Shown piece after piece: positions 26,747 to 36,519 of a DNA stretch of 64,000 nt. The translations under genes and the position numbers were made by a program. The stretch lies in the NCBI GenBank assembly GCA_034440615.1, contig JAOTOM010003649.1, positions 62,001-126,000 on the forward strand, written 5' to 3'. The notes below the pieces were generated by a model. It saw only the letters and a list, made by a program, of their open reading frames with translations, was not told where the DNA came from and made no database searches. Positions within the stretch are counted from its first letter, which is position 1. Each line of letters opens with the position of its first letter. Origin of the DNA: Ashinkailepas kermadecensis. Its lineage: Eukaryota > Arthropoda > Thecostraca > Neolepadidae.

Positions 26747-27267
26747 GGTGACCTACCGGTAATTAGTGACCTTGAAATTTGGTATGGTTTTCAAATTTGT
26801 TTTTGGTGAGCGAAATCATGCCCACTTTTATTTCCGCCGTCAAATTTGTCAATTTTGATGGACTATGGGTCACTGGAGGTCACGAGGCCATAAGGTCTCT
26901 AGTTCAAATGTAGGAAATACTGATATTTTATTTCGGGAATGCTTCAGTTGATCCTTTTTCTTCTGAAATGCATAGCATTTGCCACCATTTTCGCCTTTAT
27001 TGATGAGATATCCATCGTGAAGGCAACTCATGTTATTGACCTAAAATAATGCCGGAGGCAATAAGCCCAAAAACCGTTCGTTGAATCTGGCTGAAATTTG
27101 CACAACCGTATTCAGGGCCAAAGACTACCCTGTAACAAATTTGGGTCTCAATCAAAATTTACATGGTGAAGTGCATTGGTTGTTCTGTCGTGGAACGCAG
27201 CAGGTATGGAACTTTGTATGTTTTGAACGGTTTTCGGGCCCCTCAGGGCTAGTGTGTCCGCAATCAT
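26747..27267. other. AT-rich spacer between two transposons
   Basis: No gene; further TGACC/GGTCA words. Nothing else seen. Confidence 0.4.
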
Positions 27268-28284
27268 TTAACCCGCGCACGTCCGGGGGGGTGGGGAGGA
27301 TATCTGCCCCTTGCGGTTTTTCCTACTTTGCCGCCATACTAATCGGGTTAGCAAGGCCAAACCTCGCATGGCTGCTCATTGGTATTTTCCGCATATCCTC
27401 GGAAAATTTTGACCCTGGTCATCTCAAGTCAGGTCACCAGGTCATGCGAAGTGACCCAACATCCCTCGGAGTTCTAAGTGCCATCACTCCCACAATAATT
27501 TGGCGATTGATTTCAAACTTACATCACGGCATGATCTTATCAAGGACTATAATATGTATATCACGGTTTTTTTTGTAGCATTGACCTGAGGTCAGGTCGC
27601 GGCCATGGCTTCCCCATTATAGGCCTATGGTAAAATATACAAATGTTTCCTGGTTACATATTTGCTCTCGGAATGACCTCCAACGGTTATGGCGTGTAGT
27701 TCAAAGCTATTCTCAATGTCACCGCTGACATTTTTGCTCAGTGACCTCACCAAGGTCAGCTGAGGTCACCTGGAATCACTTGCACATTTCTGCGCATTAT
27801 ATCGCACTGCATTGAGCTAGAAGACTGAAATTACGATCATTGTGCTTGTATCGCCAAGACGTGTCGATTGATATATTACATGACCTCCCTAGTCTACCCC
27901 ATGACCTTGACCTGAGGTCATAGTTTCGGTGATCCATCTGTTGACCTGACCTTAAATTACACAGCGTATGTCGATAGCACATTTCAAGGGCTGTCGAACA
28001 GCATTTGCAGTTTGTTTCTATCTGTTACAGATCCTGAGATATGTGCCAATATCTGAGGGTCCCACCCGATCTGGTCGAATTTGACATATGATGACCCAGT
28101 GACCTAAATATTGACCTGAGCGAGAAAATGACCGAAATACTTTCGATAGAGCTTGTCACCAGCTATCCAACACCGTTTTCCGTTTGTCGCTACCTAGCAT
28201 AGTTCTGGAGATCTTATGGGGGGCAGACATCTGCCCCCCCGGACATGCGAAGTTGGCGCGGACCGCCGGACGTGCGAGTGTTAA
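27268..28284. mobile_element. TTAA-flanked non-autonomous DNA transposon
   Basis: A candidate 1-kb element bounded by TTAA on both sides (27268-27271 and 28281-28284). Terminal inverted repeats are CCCGCGCACGTCCGG (27272-27286) and, from the other end, CACTCGCACGTCCGG (28266-28280), 13 of 15 matching. A subterminal TCCGGGGGGG...ATCTGCCCC block is also shared in inverted orientation: 27281-27316 against 28216-28248, where a 22-bp palindrome GGGGGGCAGA/TCTGCCCCCC sits at 28217-28238. TTAA target duplication is typical of piggyBac and Kolobok transposons; which of these applies is not decidable. The interior has no transposase and many AGGTCA motifs. Confidence 0.68.
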
Positions 28285-28630
28285 AGTTTTAACACGGCAT
28301 ACTATGGGATGCGGCTCCAAGCCGATTTGAGTTACCCAGCTTCCTCCGTGCATCCCCCTCCATAATTTGTTGAATTTCCGCCTATGGGTACAGTCGCCTT
28401 GCACACCGTTGACGTATCTACCGCAAACTGGTCACCATGGCGTCCCTGGTGTCGGCGCCAGCCAGGTCTCGAGACACTCCACATCCCGGGAGCGTGATGG
28501 CGTCGCCAGCGGTGAAGATGATGACGATGGCAATGGTGGTGGCGGTGATGGCCAGCGCTGGTGGTGCCGGTGCTGTGGGGCGTGATGGAGCGGGCCGCAT
28601 CCGACCGGCGAGTCGCGCCTGACGCCCGCC
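28285..28630. other. GC-rich unique DNA
   Basis: 28420-28575 reads on the - strand as a hydrophobic stretch (PALAITATTIAIVIIFTAGD) between an acceptor-like CCCCACAG and a GTAGAT donor. It could be an exon of an unidentified membrane protein. Evidence is too thin for a gene call. Confidence 0.3.
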
Positions 28631-28850
28631 TGACGCCAGCTGCAGCAGCTGACTGCGGTGCCGCCCCTCTGACCTGACGCCAGCTGCAGCAGCTGACTGC
28701 GGTGCCGCCCCTCTGACCTGACGCCAGCTGCAGCAGCTGACTGCGGTGCCGCCCCTCTGACCTGACGCCAGCTGCAGCAGCTGACTGCGGTGCCGCCCCT
28801 CTGACCTGACGCCAGCTGCAGCAGCTGACTGCGGTGCCGCCCCTCTGACC
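28631..28850. repeat. 44-bp minisatellite, five copies
   Basis: Five nearly identical units start at 28631, 28675, 28719, 28763 and 28807. Each contains the palindromic CAGCTGCAGCAGCTG and ends CCCCTCTGACC. Confidence 0.97.
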
Positions 28851-29140
28851 TGACTGCCCCGGGCCACCACCATCAGCTGGCGACGCATGGTCCGCAGAGG
28901 AAGATGGCAGCCGACGGTGCCGCCACCCGTGGTAAAGCTGAGAACTGCTGTTTTCTGACTCTCCGCTGTGCGGAAGCGCTCCTGGAAGCAAGGATTACAA
29001 ATGTATTTTGTTTTCAATGTGAAGCACACCTTGAACTTCTGGTGTTGACACCATCGTCAACGAGGAGCTACGGAGCCAGACGTATTTCCAGGAAGACCAG
29101 CATGTCGTCGCTCAATGTTCAAACCACCACTTACTGCCGA
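28851..29140. other. Unique DNA between minisatellite and hAT element
   Basis: On the - strand 28850-28981 is an open 44-codon stretch between TTGCTTCCAG and a weak CAG|GTCAGA donor, possibly an exon. No homology is recognised. Confidence 0.3.
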
Positions 29141-30298
29141 CACTGGCGGATCTAGCCCACCGGTTTGGGGGGGGCAACTTTCGGATTTCGGCGTCAGCCC
29201 CCCTCCCCCTCCCCAGTGGCGTACCTAGGGATTGCATCAGGGGAGGGGGTCGAAAGGATTTGGAGGGTGCCCATTATCCCACTTTTTTTGTTAAAAGCAC
29301 CGGATTTCGACCACTATTTGGCAAAAGGGCCCATTAAAAAAATTAATGACAACATAAGTTCCTGTGTAGGGGCCACCGCCTACCTCCACCGTTTCTAAGT
29401 TACCGGATTTTTGTTCTTGTTTACCAAAACGTTCGCGTTCACGTTCAACGTCTTGTACCACGTTAACGTTCGTGCACGTGTACACACTGGTGGATCCGAT
29501 TTTGTCAACTTTTGCTGTAAGCAGAACTTGAGCAGCATGGAACCCTCGATGTGTGTCAGAATCTACTATGCTACGATATTGGCTTCCAAACATTTAAAAA
29601 AAAACTTTTTAAATTGGACATTATTTCATTCATACGCTATTTTTTACCTCGGCAAAGGCTACTGCATTTTAATTTAGTTTACTTTTGTTGGTTTCGGGGG
29701 GGGACAAAAGACACTATGCCCCCCTTTTAAGCGCTTCGGGGGGGGCATGGACGGAATGGCCCCTCCCTGTATTTGCTAGTGTCATCTTGCTATTCTTCTT
29801 GAAAAAAAAATCAGTCAATGTAGCCTGTCTCTCCATCTTAGCAACCCCAACACCAACATACGAAACATTCTGCTCAACTCGGCTCAACTGGTCACTCGCA
29901 CAAAACATCCTGTTCAAATTCCGCTTTCAAATCTGGCTCACTGGGTCCGCTTGCCCGTTACTGGCTAAACAAACTTCATGAACCTATCTGACGAAGGAAT
30001 AATGAAACTGCTGATTTCGTCATCTCTTGCTGTAAGCAGAACTTCAACAGCATAGAACCATCGATGTGTCAGGATCTACTATGCTACCATATTGTGCTTC
30101 CAAACAATTATCACAAAATACCTTTAAAATTGGAGATTACTTCACCCGGAACGCTATTTTTTAACCTCAGCAAAGGTTACTGCATTTTAATTCAGTTTAC
30201 TTCTGTTGGTTTCGGGGGCGCAAAAGACACTATGCCCCCCCTTTAAAGCGCTTGGGGGGGGGCATGGCCGGAATGCCCCCCCCATGGATCCGCCAGTG
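29141..30298. mobile_element. Non-autonomous hAT-type transposon with perfect 8-bp TSD
   Basis: The 1158-bp element is flanked by identical ACTGCCGA octamers (29133-29140 and 30299-30306), the 8-bp target duplication typical of hAT transposons. Terminal inverted repeats are CACTGGCGGATCTAG on the left (29141-29155) and CACTGGCGGATCCATG read inward from the right (30283-30298). Both ends are followed by G-rich tracts. No transposase fragment is visible. Internally about 285 bp of the right end is present twice in direct orientation, and a second terminus-like CAGTGGCGTACCTAGGG occurs at 29214, so the element is itself composite. Confidence 0.88.
29500..29790. repeat. Internal duplicate of the hAT element's right end
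   Basis: TTGCTGTAAGCAGAACTT at 29512 and 30027 start two diverged direct copies about 514 bp apart (29500-29790 and 30015-30298). Both continue through GTTGGTTTCGGGGG, AAAAGACACTATGCCCCCC and GCGCTT, and each ends in a terminus-like sequence (GTATTTGCTAGTG and GGATCCGCCAGTG). Confidence 0.85.
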
Positions 30299-30306
30299 AC
30301 TGCCGA

Positions 30307-31104
30307 GCACAAATGCGTCTTTGGAACCAACGGTAGTTACACCGGTACCACGGATTGCTATGAAACCTCATGCGGTTTCCACTGGTCAGCCTGAGCAACG
30401 TCGAGTGGATTTGTCTATTTGTCAAACATTCGATTTATAATTTAGTACCTCCGTCTTCACTCGCAGTAACAGGCGGCCGCTAATTTGGCCAAGAATGATT
30501 GGCCGATCTCGAAACAATTATTGCATCGATGGCCCAAATTTTGAGATATTATAACATGCTTGCCTGAAAACAGTGCAGAAGATATATCGATGAGTAAATG
30601 TAGTAGCTCTCGCTAGTGAAGGGGATGGGGCGATTCAACCCGATCCACTAAGGTTTTCGCAGGAAGCTTCCGAATCTTCCAACGGAACCCCTTACCATCT
30701 TCGGCGCCATCTGGGCGTCCTTCTCGCAGCTATTGATAACATGTTGTGTTAGGTCATGTCAGGTCACAGTTGCCTGCGCTCCACGCCAGCGCGCCAGCGC
30801 GGTCGTGGCGCCGGTGCTCTCCGTCCTTCGCCGCCCTCGCCAACGCCTGACCCGTGGTGTGCTGTGCGATTGTGATCGAGACTACACCTCATCGTCACCA
30901 TCCTCGGACGGCTCGTCACTGCGAACTGCTCCATCCATTTGTGCCGTTTGCCGTCGTATATGCCCCGGAGCACATCGCCTTGCGGGCCGGCCGGCCGCCG
31001 ATCGACATCCGGTACCAGGCCCGCGCTGGTCCGCGTGACCTTGAAGTTGACCGACTTACGGCGGAGCGCATGCCGGCGGGCTGTGGGTCGGCCGTTCCTG
31101 GAGG
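30307..31104. other. Unassigned DNA, GC-rich in its right half
   Basis: 30750-31104 is CpG-rich and open in several frames on both strands, possibly part of a gene. One - strand frame ends in SDEPSEDGDDEV and a stop at about 30885-30887. No family is recognised and no frame is favoured strongly enough to call. Confidence 0.3.
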
Positions 31105-31880
31105 CCCATCAGCTGACCCTGGCGGCCGGTCACACCGCACGAGGCGTCCCGAGCCTCGTACGGCTCAGGAGCCCATCAGCTGACCCCGGCGGTCGGTCAC
31201 ACCGCACGAGGCGTCCCGAGCCTCGTACGGCTCAGGAGCCCATCAGCTGACCCCGGCGGTCGGTCACACCGCACGAGGCGTCCCGAGCCTCGTACGGCTC
31301 AGGAGCCCATCAGCTGACCCCGGCGGTCGGTCACACCGCACGAGGCGTCCCGAGCCTCGTACGGCTCAGGAGCCCATCAGCTGACCCCGGCGGTCGGTCA
31401 CACCGCACGAGGCGTCCCGAGCCTCGTACGACTCAGGAGCCCATCAGCTGACCCCGGCGGTCGGTCACACCGCACGAGGCGTCCCGAGCCTTGTACGACT
31501 CAGGAGCCCATCAGCTGACCCCGGCGGTCGGTCACACCGCACGAGGCGTCCCGAGCCTCGTACGGCTCAGGAGCCCATCAGCTGACCCCGGCGGTCGGTC
31601 ACACCGCACGAGGCGTCCCGAGCCTCGTACGGCTCAGGAGCCCATCAGCTGACCCCGGCGGTCGGTCACACCGCACGAGGCGTCCCGAGCCTCGTACGGC
31701 TCAGGAGCCCATCAGCTGACCCCGGCGGTCGGTCACACCGCACGAGGCGTCCCGAGCCTCGTACGACTCAGGAGCCCATCAGCTGACCCCGGCGGTCGGT
31801 CACACCGCACGAGGCGTCCCGAGCCTTGTACGACTCAGGAGCCCATCAGCTGAGCCCGGCGGTCGGTCACACCGCACGAG
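31105..31880. repeat. 67-bp minisatellite, about 11.5 copies with higher-order structure
   Basis: GCCCATCAGCTGACCCCGG recurs every 67 bp (31171, 31238, ...). The variant marker at the unit end cycles: units 5 and 6 carry CTCGTACGACT and CTTGTACGACT, and units 10 and 11 carry the same pair in the same order. This indicates that a five-unit block (335 bp) was duplicated as a whole. Confidence 0.95.
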
Positions 31881-32600
31881 GCGCGGCAGGCGCTCGCCCG
31901 GCGCCAGGCGCCGGTGGTGCAAGCGGTGGGCCTAACAAGCGGGGGTTGGACGGGGTGGTGCTGGCTGCCAGGGACGGCATGTGCGTCACACCACTGAAAA
32001 CTAACACAACGCCGCGTCCAACCGCAAGATCGAGACGCTGTGGACTCTGGTGAGGCTTCACAAAAAGCGGCAGCTTGTGAAGGGCACCGTGGCAGGTGCC
32101 TATCAGGTGTCTACTTACTTTATCCTACCTACTTTATCAACCTACTTTATCAGGTGAAAGTAGGTTCTTACTTAGGTAGTTCTTGATGAGCCCAGGAGGC
32201 GAAGGGGCTATGTCTGCAAACAGTTATACAGTCAGTCTCAAAAACTTGCCTTTCCTATGTAAAAGAAATTGAATTTCAAAATGATATGGCCCTCATCTCG
32301 AAACTTGATAATCAGGCTTCAAGGTGAGGGTATGCATGAACTTTATTCTATGGTGGTTATATGGCAGCAGGATTAACATGTAAATCAGTAGAAGTCAGAT
32401 GAGACATGCGGTTGAGACATCCAGTTTTAAGGAAATATTATCTGAATTTGAAAAGTCGGAAAGCTAATCTAGCCCAAGCTGTTTTTGAAGAAGCACAATT
32501 TCGAATAATAAAATCAACACCTTATTTGCAAACAAGTTTTCAAAATGAATATAAATAAATTCGTGGTTTAAGGTATTTTTGACTTCTTGGAATTTTTTTT
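31881..32600. other. Transition from GC-rich to AT-rich DNA
   Basis: Around 32005-32090 one + frame reads NRKIETLWTLVRLHKKRQLV before a stop, which looks protein-like, but no intron signals or family support it. 32110-32190 has short repeats of CTACTTTATC and TAGGTAG. From 32240 the DNA is AT-rich. Confidence 0.3.
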
Positions 32601-32960
32601 TTCAATGCAGTGCTTATGAATGTGCTTGATATGTGACAACTCAATTCCTCTGTAGATGCATACTTTTCAGCTTGGAAGCAAAATATCCCAAACAGGCTTC
32701 AAGTTGGGTAATATAGCATAAAAAGTAATATTTGATTTGAAATTATGAAAGAAATGACATGGCATGGCCTAACCTAGCCTAACCTTCCATGTAAGAAAAC
32801 AAATTCTCATTTAAGAATTTAAAAATTGCAAGACATTATTGTTTTGTGAATAATTTTCAAATAAAATATCCTAACCTAACCCAACCTAGCCTGAAATGTT
32901 GTTCAAGAAAAAAACCAGATGTTGAGTAAATAATGTACACTTGAGTGCACAAATAATTAT
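32601..32960. repeat. Dispersed AT-rich repeat, third copy of the 45.4-46.4 kb family
   Basis: Shares TTGGGTAATATAGCATA (32704-32720), a preceding TACTTTTCAG and a following CCTAACCTAGCCTAACCTTCCA-type stretch with the tandem pair at 45.4-46.4 kb. It lies directly downstream of the CR1-like coding region on the element's strand and could be part of its 3' region, which is inference. Confidence 0.75.
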
Positions 32961-33058
32961 GGGTGTAGAAAGCCATGCATACTCTACACTGTCTCCCTGT
33001 AGATTTCTGTGGTTGCATTGCGTGTGATGCCTATAAATATGAAATGAATGACATTGCT

Positions 33059-33429
33059 CTATTTCCTTCTGAATTCATTACTTAAATTTTGATGTTTCAT
33101 GGCATGAAGTTGCCTACATATCTTCTGAAATTGAAACTTGTGAAAATATCCCTCACTGACCCATTCCTCAGTAATGCAAACAAAATCTGGCTCCTCCTCA
33201 GCAACATAACACTTGAACTCATCAAATTTGGATTGAATGCTCTGAGCATTAAGCATCATACACTTAACAAAAGTTCCATAACCCTCTTTGGCTTTTTCAT
33301 GTTGAGTAGCTCTATCATCTCTGGATGAGCTACCACTCTGCCCCCTTGATCTACTGCTACCCCTATTTGCTGACTGTGAGGTGTTTGCAAGACTTCTCTC
33401 TCTATCAGCTACATCCCCCCATGACCTGC
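33059..33429 (-). pseudogene. ORF2 start of the CR1-like element (endonuclease N-terminus)
   Basis: The frame is open from at least 33429, overlapping or abutting the ORF1 stop, through a Ser/Arg-rich lead to MMLNAQSIQSKFDEF and PDFVCITEEWV. 'LNAQSI..K.DEF...E.PD..CITE.W' is the standard opening of the apurinic-type endonuclease domain of non-LTR ORF2 proteins, which nicks target DNA. After EEWVSEGYF the sequence stops resembling endonuclease and ends at a stop at 33059-33061. Only the first strand and Asn/Glu block of the active site are present, so it is not functional. Confidence 0.78.
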
Positions 33430-34269
33430 CTAGTTTCCCTGTTCCCTAATGAGAGCCTCCTCATACCTATTGCTGAGCAATTCAACTCCTCTCTTGCTCA
33501 AATGTAACCCATCTAATGTAAACATTTCAGTCCTCCCCCAGAAATCCCCCCACAAATCCAAGAACCCCACCCCAAGTTCCTTACAAATCTTGGCCACCCT
33601 GGTATTCAGCCCAATGGCCCTCGAGTACCACTCTATGCTTGCGTTAACCATAGGGAGGATGGATGTTACCATTCCTCGTTTCCTACTCACAGCTAACCTA
33701 CTTATCAAAGCCCTATACTCGTGTATTGTTTCCTCTGTTTTTGCTTTTCCTACATCATTTACACCAACCTGCACAATTACTGTTGTGCTCTCTCCACTAC
33801 CCTTCATCACTCCTTCTATCCTATCACCAACATCCTTTACCTGGGCCCCTGGGTAGCAAACACGAGTCCGTTTGTTGGGGTTCCTGCTACAAAAAGTACG
33901 GTCTATGTACCTCACTCTTGAGTCCCCTATAACTAAAACTTCCCCCTCTCTATCATCAGCTGCCTGGTCGTTCCTACCTCCCTCCTTAGCAGCATTACTA
34001 TCTCTCTCTTGCAGTACCTCAAATCTATTATTAGTTTCAATGCCTTTGTCAATTTTCCTTAAAGCTAGTCTCGTACTGTAGCGTCTAGCTACTTTCCACT
34101 CTCTACTATCATGGTCCATACTATCTCCACCCCTATCACTCCTAGACTCCTGCACCTGGCTTGCCTGGCTGACATTTCCTATGGTGGGCCCTGCCACCAA
34201 ACACTTCAGACGCTCCACCTCCCTTGCTAACATATCTACTTTCTTACTCAAGTCCCCAATGACTACCAT
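33430..34269 (-). CDS. CR1-like ORF1 protein with SGNH esterase domain
   Basis: A 279-residue intact frame, or slightly longer if it starts upstream, where KQGDCGKCKC precedes the first Met and resembles the end of a zinc-binding motif. Residues about 5-25 form a likely coiled coil (LSKKVDMLAREVERLK). The esterase domain covers about 108-275, with the family blocks GDSR (nucleophile S117), QVGVND (G169, N171) and LDGLHLSKRG (D253 and H256), so the triad is complete. In CR1-group elements this ORF1 protein acts as an RNA-binding/esterase partner of ORF2; its exact reaction is not settled. The frame has no stops or shifts, so the copy may be young or the ORF maintained. It is a retrotransposon gene and not a host gene. 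Confidence 0.85.
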   Translation of the reverse strand: MVVIGDLSKKVDMLAREVERLKCLVAGPTIGNVSQASQVQESRSDRGGDSMDHDSREWKVARRYSTRLALRKIDKGIETNNRFEVLQERDSNAAKEGGRNDQAADDREGEVLVIGDSRVRYIDRTFCSRNPNKRTRVCYPGAQVKDVGDRIEGVMKGSGESTTVIVQVGVNDVGKAKTEETIHEYRALISRLAVSRKRGMVTSILPMVNASIEWYSRAIGLNTRVAKICKELGVGFLDLWGDFWGRTEMFTLDGLHLSKRGVELLSNRYEEALIREQGN

Positions 34270-35260
34270 ACACTTACACTTCCCACAGTCACCTTGCTTT
34301 TTTTTTCTTTTTTTTTAAATAAAAAAATAAAATAAAAGTTATCCCGACTCTCACCAGCTACAAACTCCAACTAAACCAAACTAAAATTTTTAAAAAACAA
34401 AAAAAAACCCTAGATACCTTTGCAATTACACCAGTATATTGAAAATATACCTAGTGGTAATTTAAGCTCACTATTTTAGTCCTAAGCTCTATCTTAAACT
34501 TAAACACCAAAAAGACACTGACTTATTCCTCTACACTACAGAAACCTAAGCCACGAGACCGCGCCACCCGTCTACAAAGCGTTCACGTGGCTGGTCGATA
34601 ATTCTAGAAGCTACCTAGTGTAATTTAAGCTCACTATTTTAATCTTAAAGTCTATCTTAAACTTAAACACCAAGCGGACGCCGACTTATTCCTCTATGCT
34701 AACAGAAACCTAAGCCACGTGGCCGCTCCATCCGGGCCCTTGTGGCCGATCGATAATTCTAGAAGCTAAAAATCTGCTTGTTAAAAAGAAACTCATGAGA
34801 TAAAACTATGCAAATATATGCACAGAAGTAATTGCTAAATACCTACCACCAGCTGCAAACTCCAACTAAACCAAACTAAACACTAATATAATCAAAAACC
34901 TAGATACCTATACAATAACACCAGGACAAGAAGATATACCTAGTGTAATTTAAGCACACTATTTTAGTCTTCAACTCTATTTTAAACTTAACCACCCAAA
35001 AATACAAACTTATTCCTCTGCACTACAGAAACCTAAGCCACGAGGCCGCGCCACCCATCTACAAAGCGTCGACGTAGCCGATCGATAATTCTAGAAGCTA
35101 CCTAGTGTAAGTTAACCCCCCCTTTTTTATTTTCAACAAAAACACCAAAAAAAACACAAATTTTTTCCTCTTTTTAAAAAGAAACCTAAGCCACGTGGCA
35201 GCTCCACCCGTCTACAAACGTCCACGTGGCCGATCGATAATTATAGAAGCTTAGAATACC
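34270..35260 (-). repeat. Tandem 5'-UTR monomers (about 163 bp) in a 488-bp higher-order repeat
   Basis: ACCTAGTG starts four diverged monomers at 34449, 34613, 34938 and 35100. Each ends with GATCGATAATTCTAGAAGCT or a close variant and carries GAAACCTAAGCCACG. Monomers come in pairs about 163 bp apart, and the pairs repeat at about 488 bp together with a linker (CAAACTCCAACTAAACCAAA at 34361 and 34856). They sit immediately 5' of ORF1 on its strand. Confidence 0.88.
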
Positions 35261-35462
35261 TAGGATAAGTCTAATATACTCAATTTAAACAATATAACCG
35301 CTCCTTCTTAACCTAGGCCTACAATAGAACAAATCCTCCCTCCACTAACCACCTGTGCCCAATCTTTTACTCACGGTTTTCCCTCGTCACGGGAGCGCAA
35401 AAACACGACCGGTCGCGACGAGGACAGAGCAGTGAGTGAGTCGACTCACTGCTCTGCCCTCG
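35261..35462. other. Short spacer
   Basis: AT-rich then GC-rich unique sequence. A perfect inverted pair GAGCAGTGAGTGAGTC / GACTCACTGCTC lies at about 35427-35457. Confidence 0.5.
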
Positions 35463-35757
35463 ACACCAATCCCACCAGTTGACACTGACCCCACCAGTTG
35501 ACACCGACCCCACCAGTTGACATCGACCCCACCAACGGACTCTGACCCCACCAGTTGACACTGACCCCGCCAGTCGACACCGACCCCACCAGTTAACACC
35601 GACCCCACCAACGGACTCTGACCCCACCAATTGACACTGACCCCACCAACGGACTCTGACCCCACCAGTCGACACCGACCCCACCAATCGACACAGACCC
35701 CGCCAGTTGACACTGACCCCACCAGTCGACACCGACCCCTGCCAGTTGACATCGAAC
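35463..35757. repeat. 18-bp minisatellite, about 16 copies
   Basis: Units alternate TGACCCCACCAGTTGACA, CGACCCCACCAGTCGACA and the variant TGACCCCACCAACGGACTC. It is open in several frames because the unit length is a multiple of three. Confidence 0.95.
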
Positions 35758-36519
35758 GCATCCAGGTGGCGCTGACACCCCTCCGACGTGGGGATCAGAT
35801 CGAAGTCAGCTTGGACATACCGCACTATCTGCCCGGCGAGACTCACTTCGGAGATGCATGGCCGGCATGTGCCCCTCCGCCCCGGTGGCCAGTCACTTTG
35901 GATCAAGGGCTAATTCTGTTTTTTTTAATGGAGGCTGTCACTCGTCTGGAGGTGGGCCACTTTCCCAAAGGTGCGCCACTGATTATGAAACTTTCACGGG
36001 GGTATCTCCAGAGAGTGCCTCTAGATGCACTCTCCCGCGAGTGCTTTTCCTACTAAGAGAGTCGCCTCCGGCTGAAAAAATAAAGGGAGGGTGGAAGATT
36101 CATCCCAACGTCTTGAACCTCCGGGACACCCTTTTCCGGTCAGAGGGAGCAGCGTCTCCACATGCCTCACATTCCCCTCCTGGATCCACCCCTGTCTCGG
36201 GGGTGAAGCGTCAGCACGCGCCCACTGTCCCGGAGGCGAATCTGTTCGAAGATGGAGTGCCAACAAGTGTCCACCTCGCCCGGGGCGAGTCGTGCGGTCG
36301 GCGGGGTCAGCGCTGCCCTGTCGCAACAACACGAGACGACACGGTCCTGTCGCAACAGAGCCGCGCCGCACCAGGTCGCCAGGGTGGCCACGGCCGAACC
36401 GGCGTGGGCTGCTGGTTCGCAACAGACCAGGCCTAGTGGCGGACACGATCTGCCCGACCACTCGGGGGACGTCTGCCGGTCTCGAATCTGATCAGACGTG
36501 CGTCAGAGCGACGGGGAGA
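35758..36519. other. GC-rich unique DNA, possible unrecognised exon
   Basis: The + frame right of the array reads ERIQVALTPLRRGDQIEVSL and continues to about 36053, with protein-like composition; the - strand is also open. No domain is recognised, so no gene is called. Confidence 0.3.

Larger units (their letters stand above)
32961..35260 (-). mobile_element. CR1-like non-LTR retrotransposon, 5' part
   Basis: Reading on the - strand from 35260: tandem 5'-UTR monomers, an ORF1 with an esterase-type domain, and the beginning of ORF2 (endonuclease start). The rest of ORF2, including reverse transcriptase, is absent. ORF1 proteins with an SGNH esterase domain are typical of the CR1/L2/Rex1 group. 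Loss of the 3' portion is unusual for a LINE, whose copies normally lose the 5' end. The composition is AT-richer than the host exons nearby. Confidence 0.78.

Noticed and set aside
28424..28981. A two-exon membrane-protein gene on the - strand flanking the 44-bp minisatellite, as a second splice-site-seeded array
   Set aside because: The candidate donor is CAG|GTCAGA, which is weak, and the reading phases of the two candidate exons do not match. No family is recognised.
30870..31130. C-terminal exon on the - strand ending SDEPSEDGDDEV
   Set aside because: Three frames are about equally plausible and no acceptor or homology decides between them.
31105..31880. CRISPR-like array
   Set aside because: Units are contiguous head-to-tail repeats without unique spacers, and the genome is eukaryotic. 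The same applies to the arrays at 36.5 and 20.6 kb.
32005..32155. Exon encoding NRKIETLWTLVRLHKKRQLV
   Set aside because: Short, no clear acceptor, no recognised family; kept only as a remark in the interval description.
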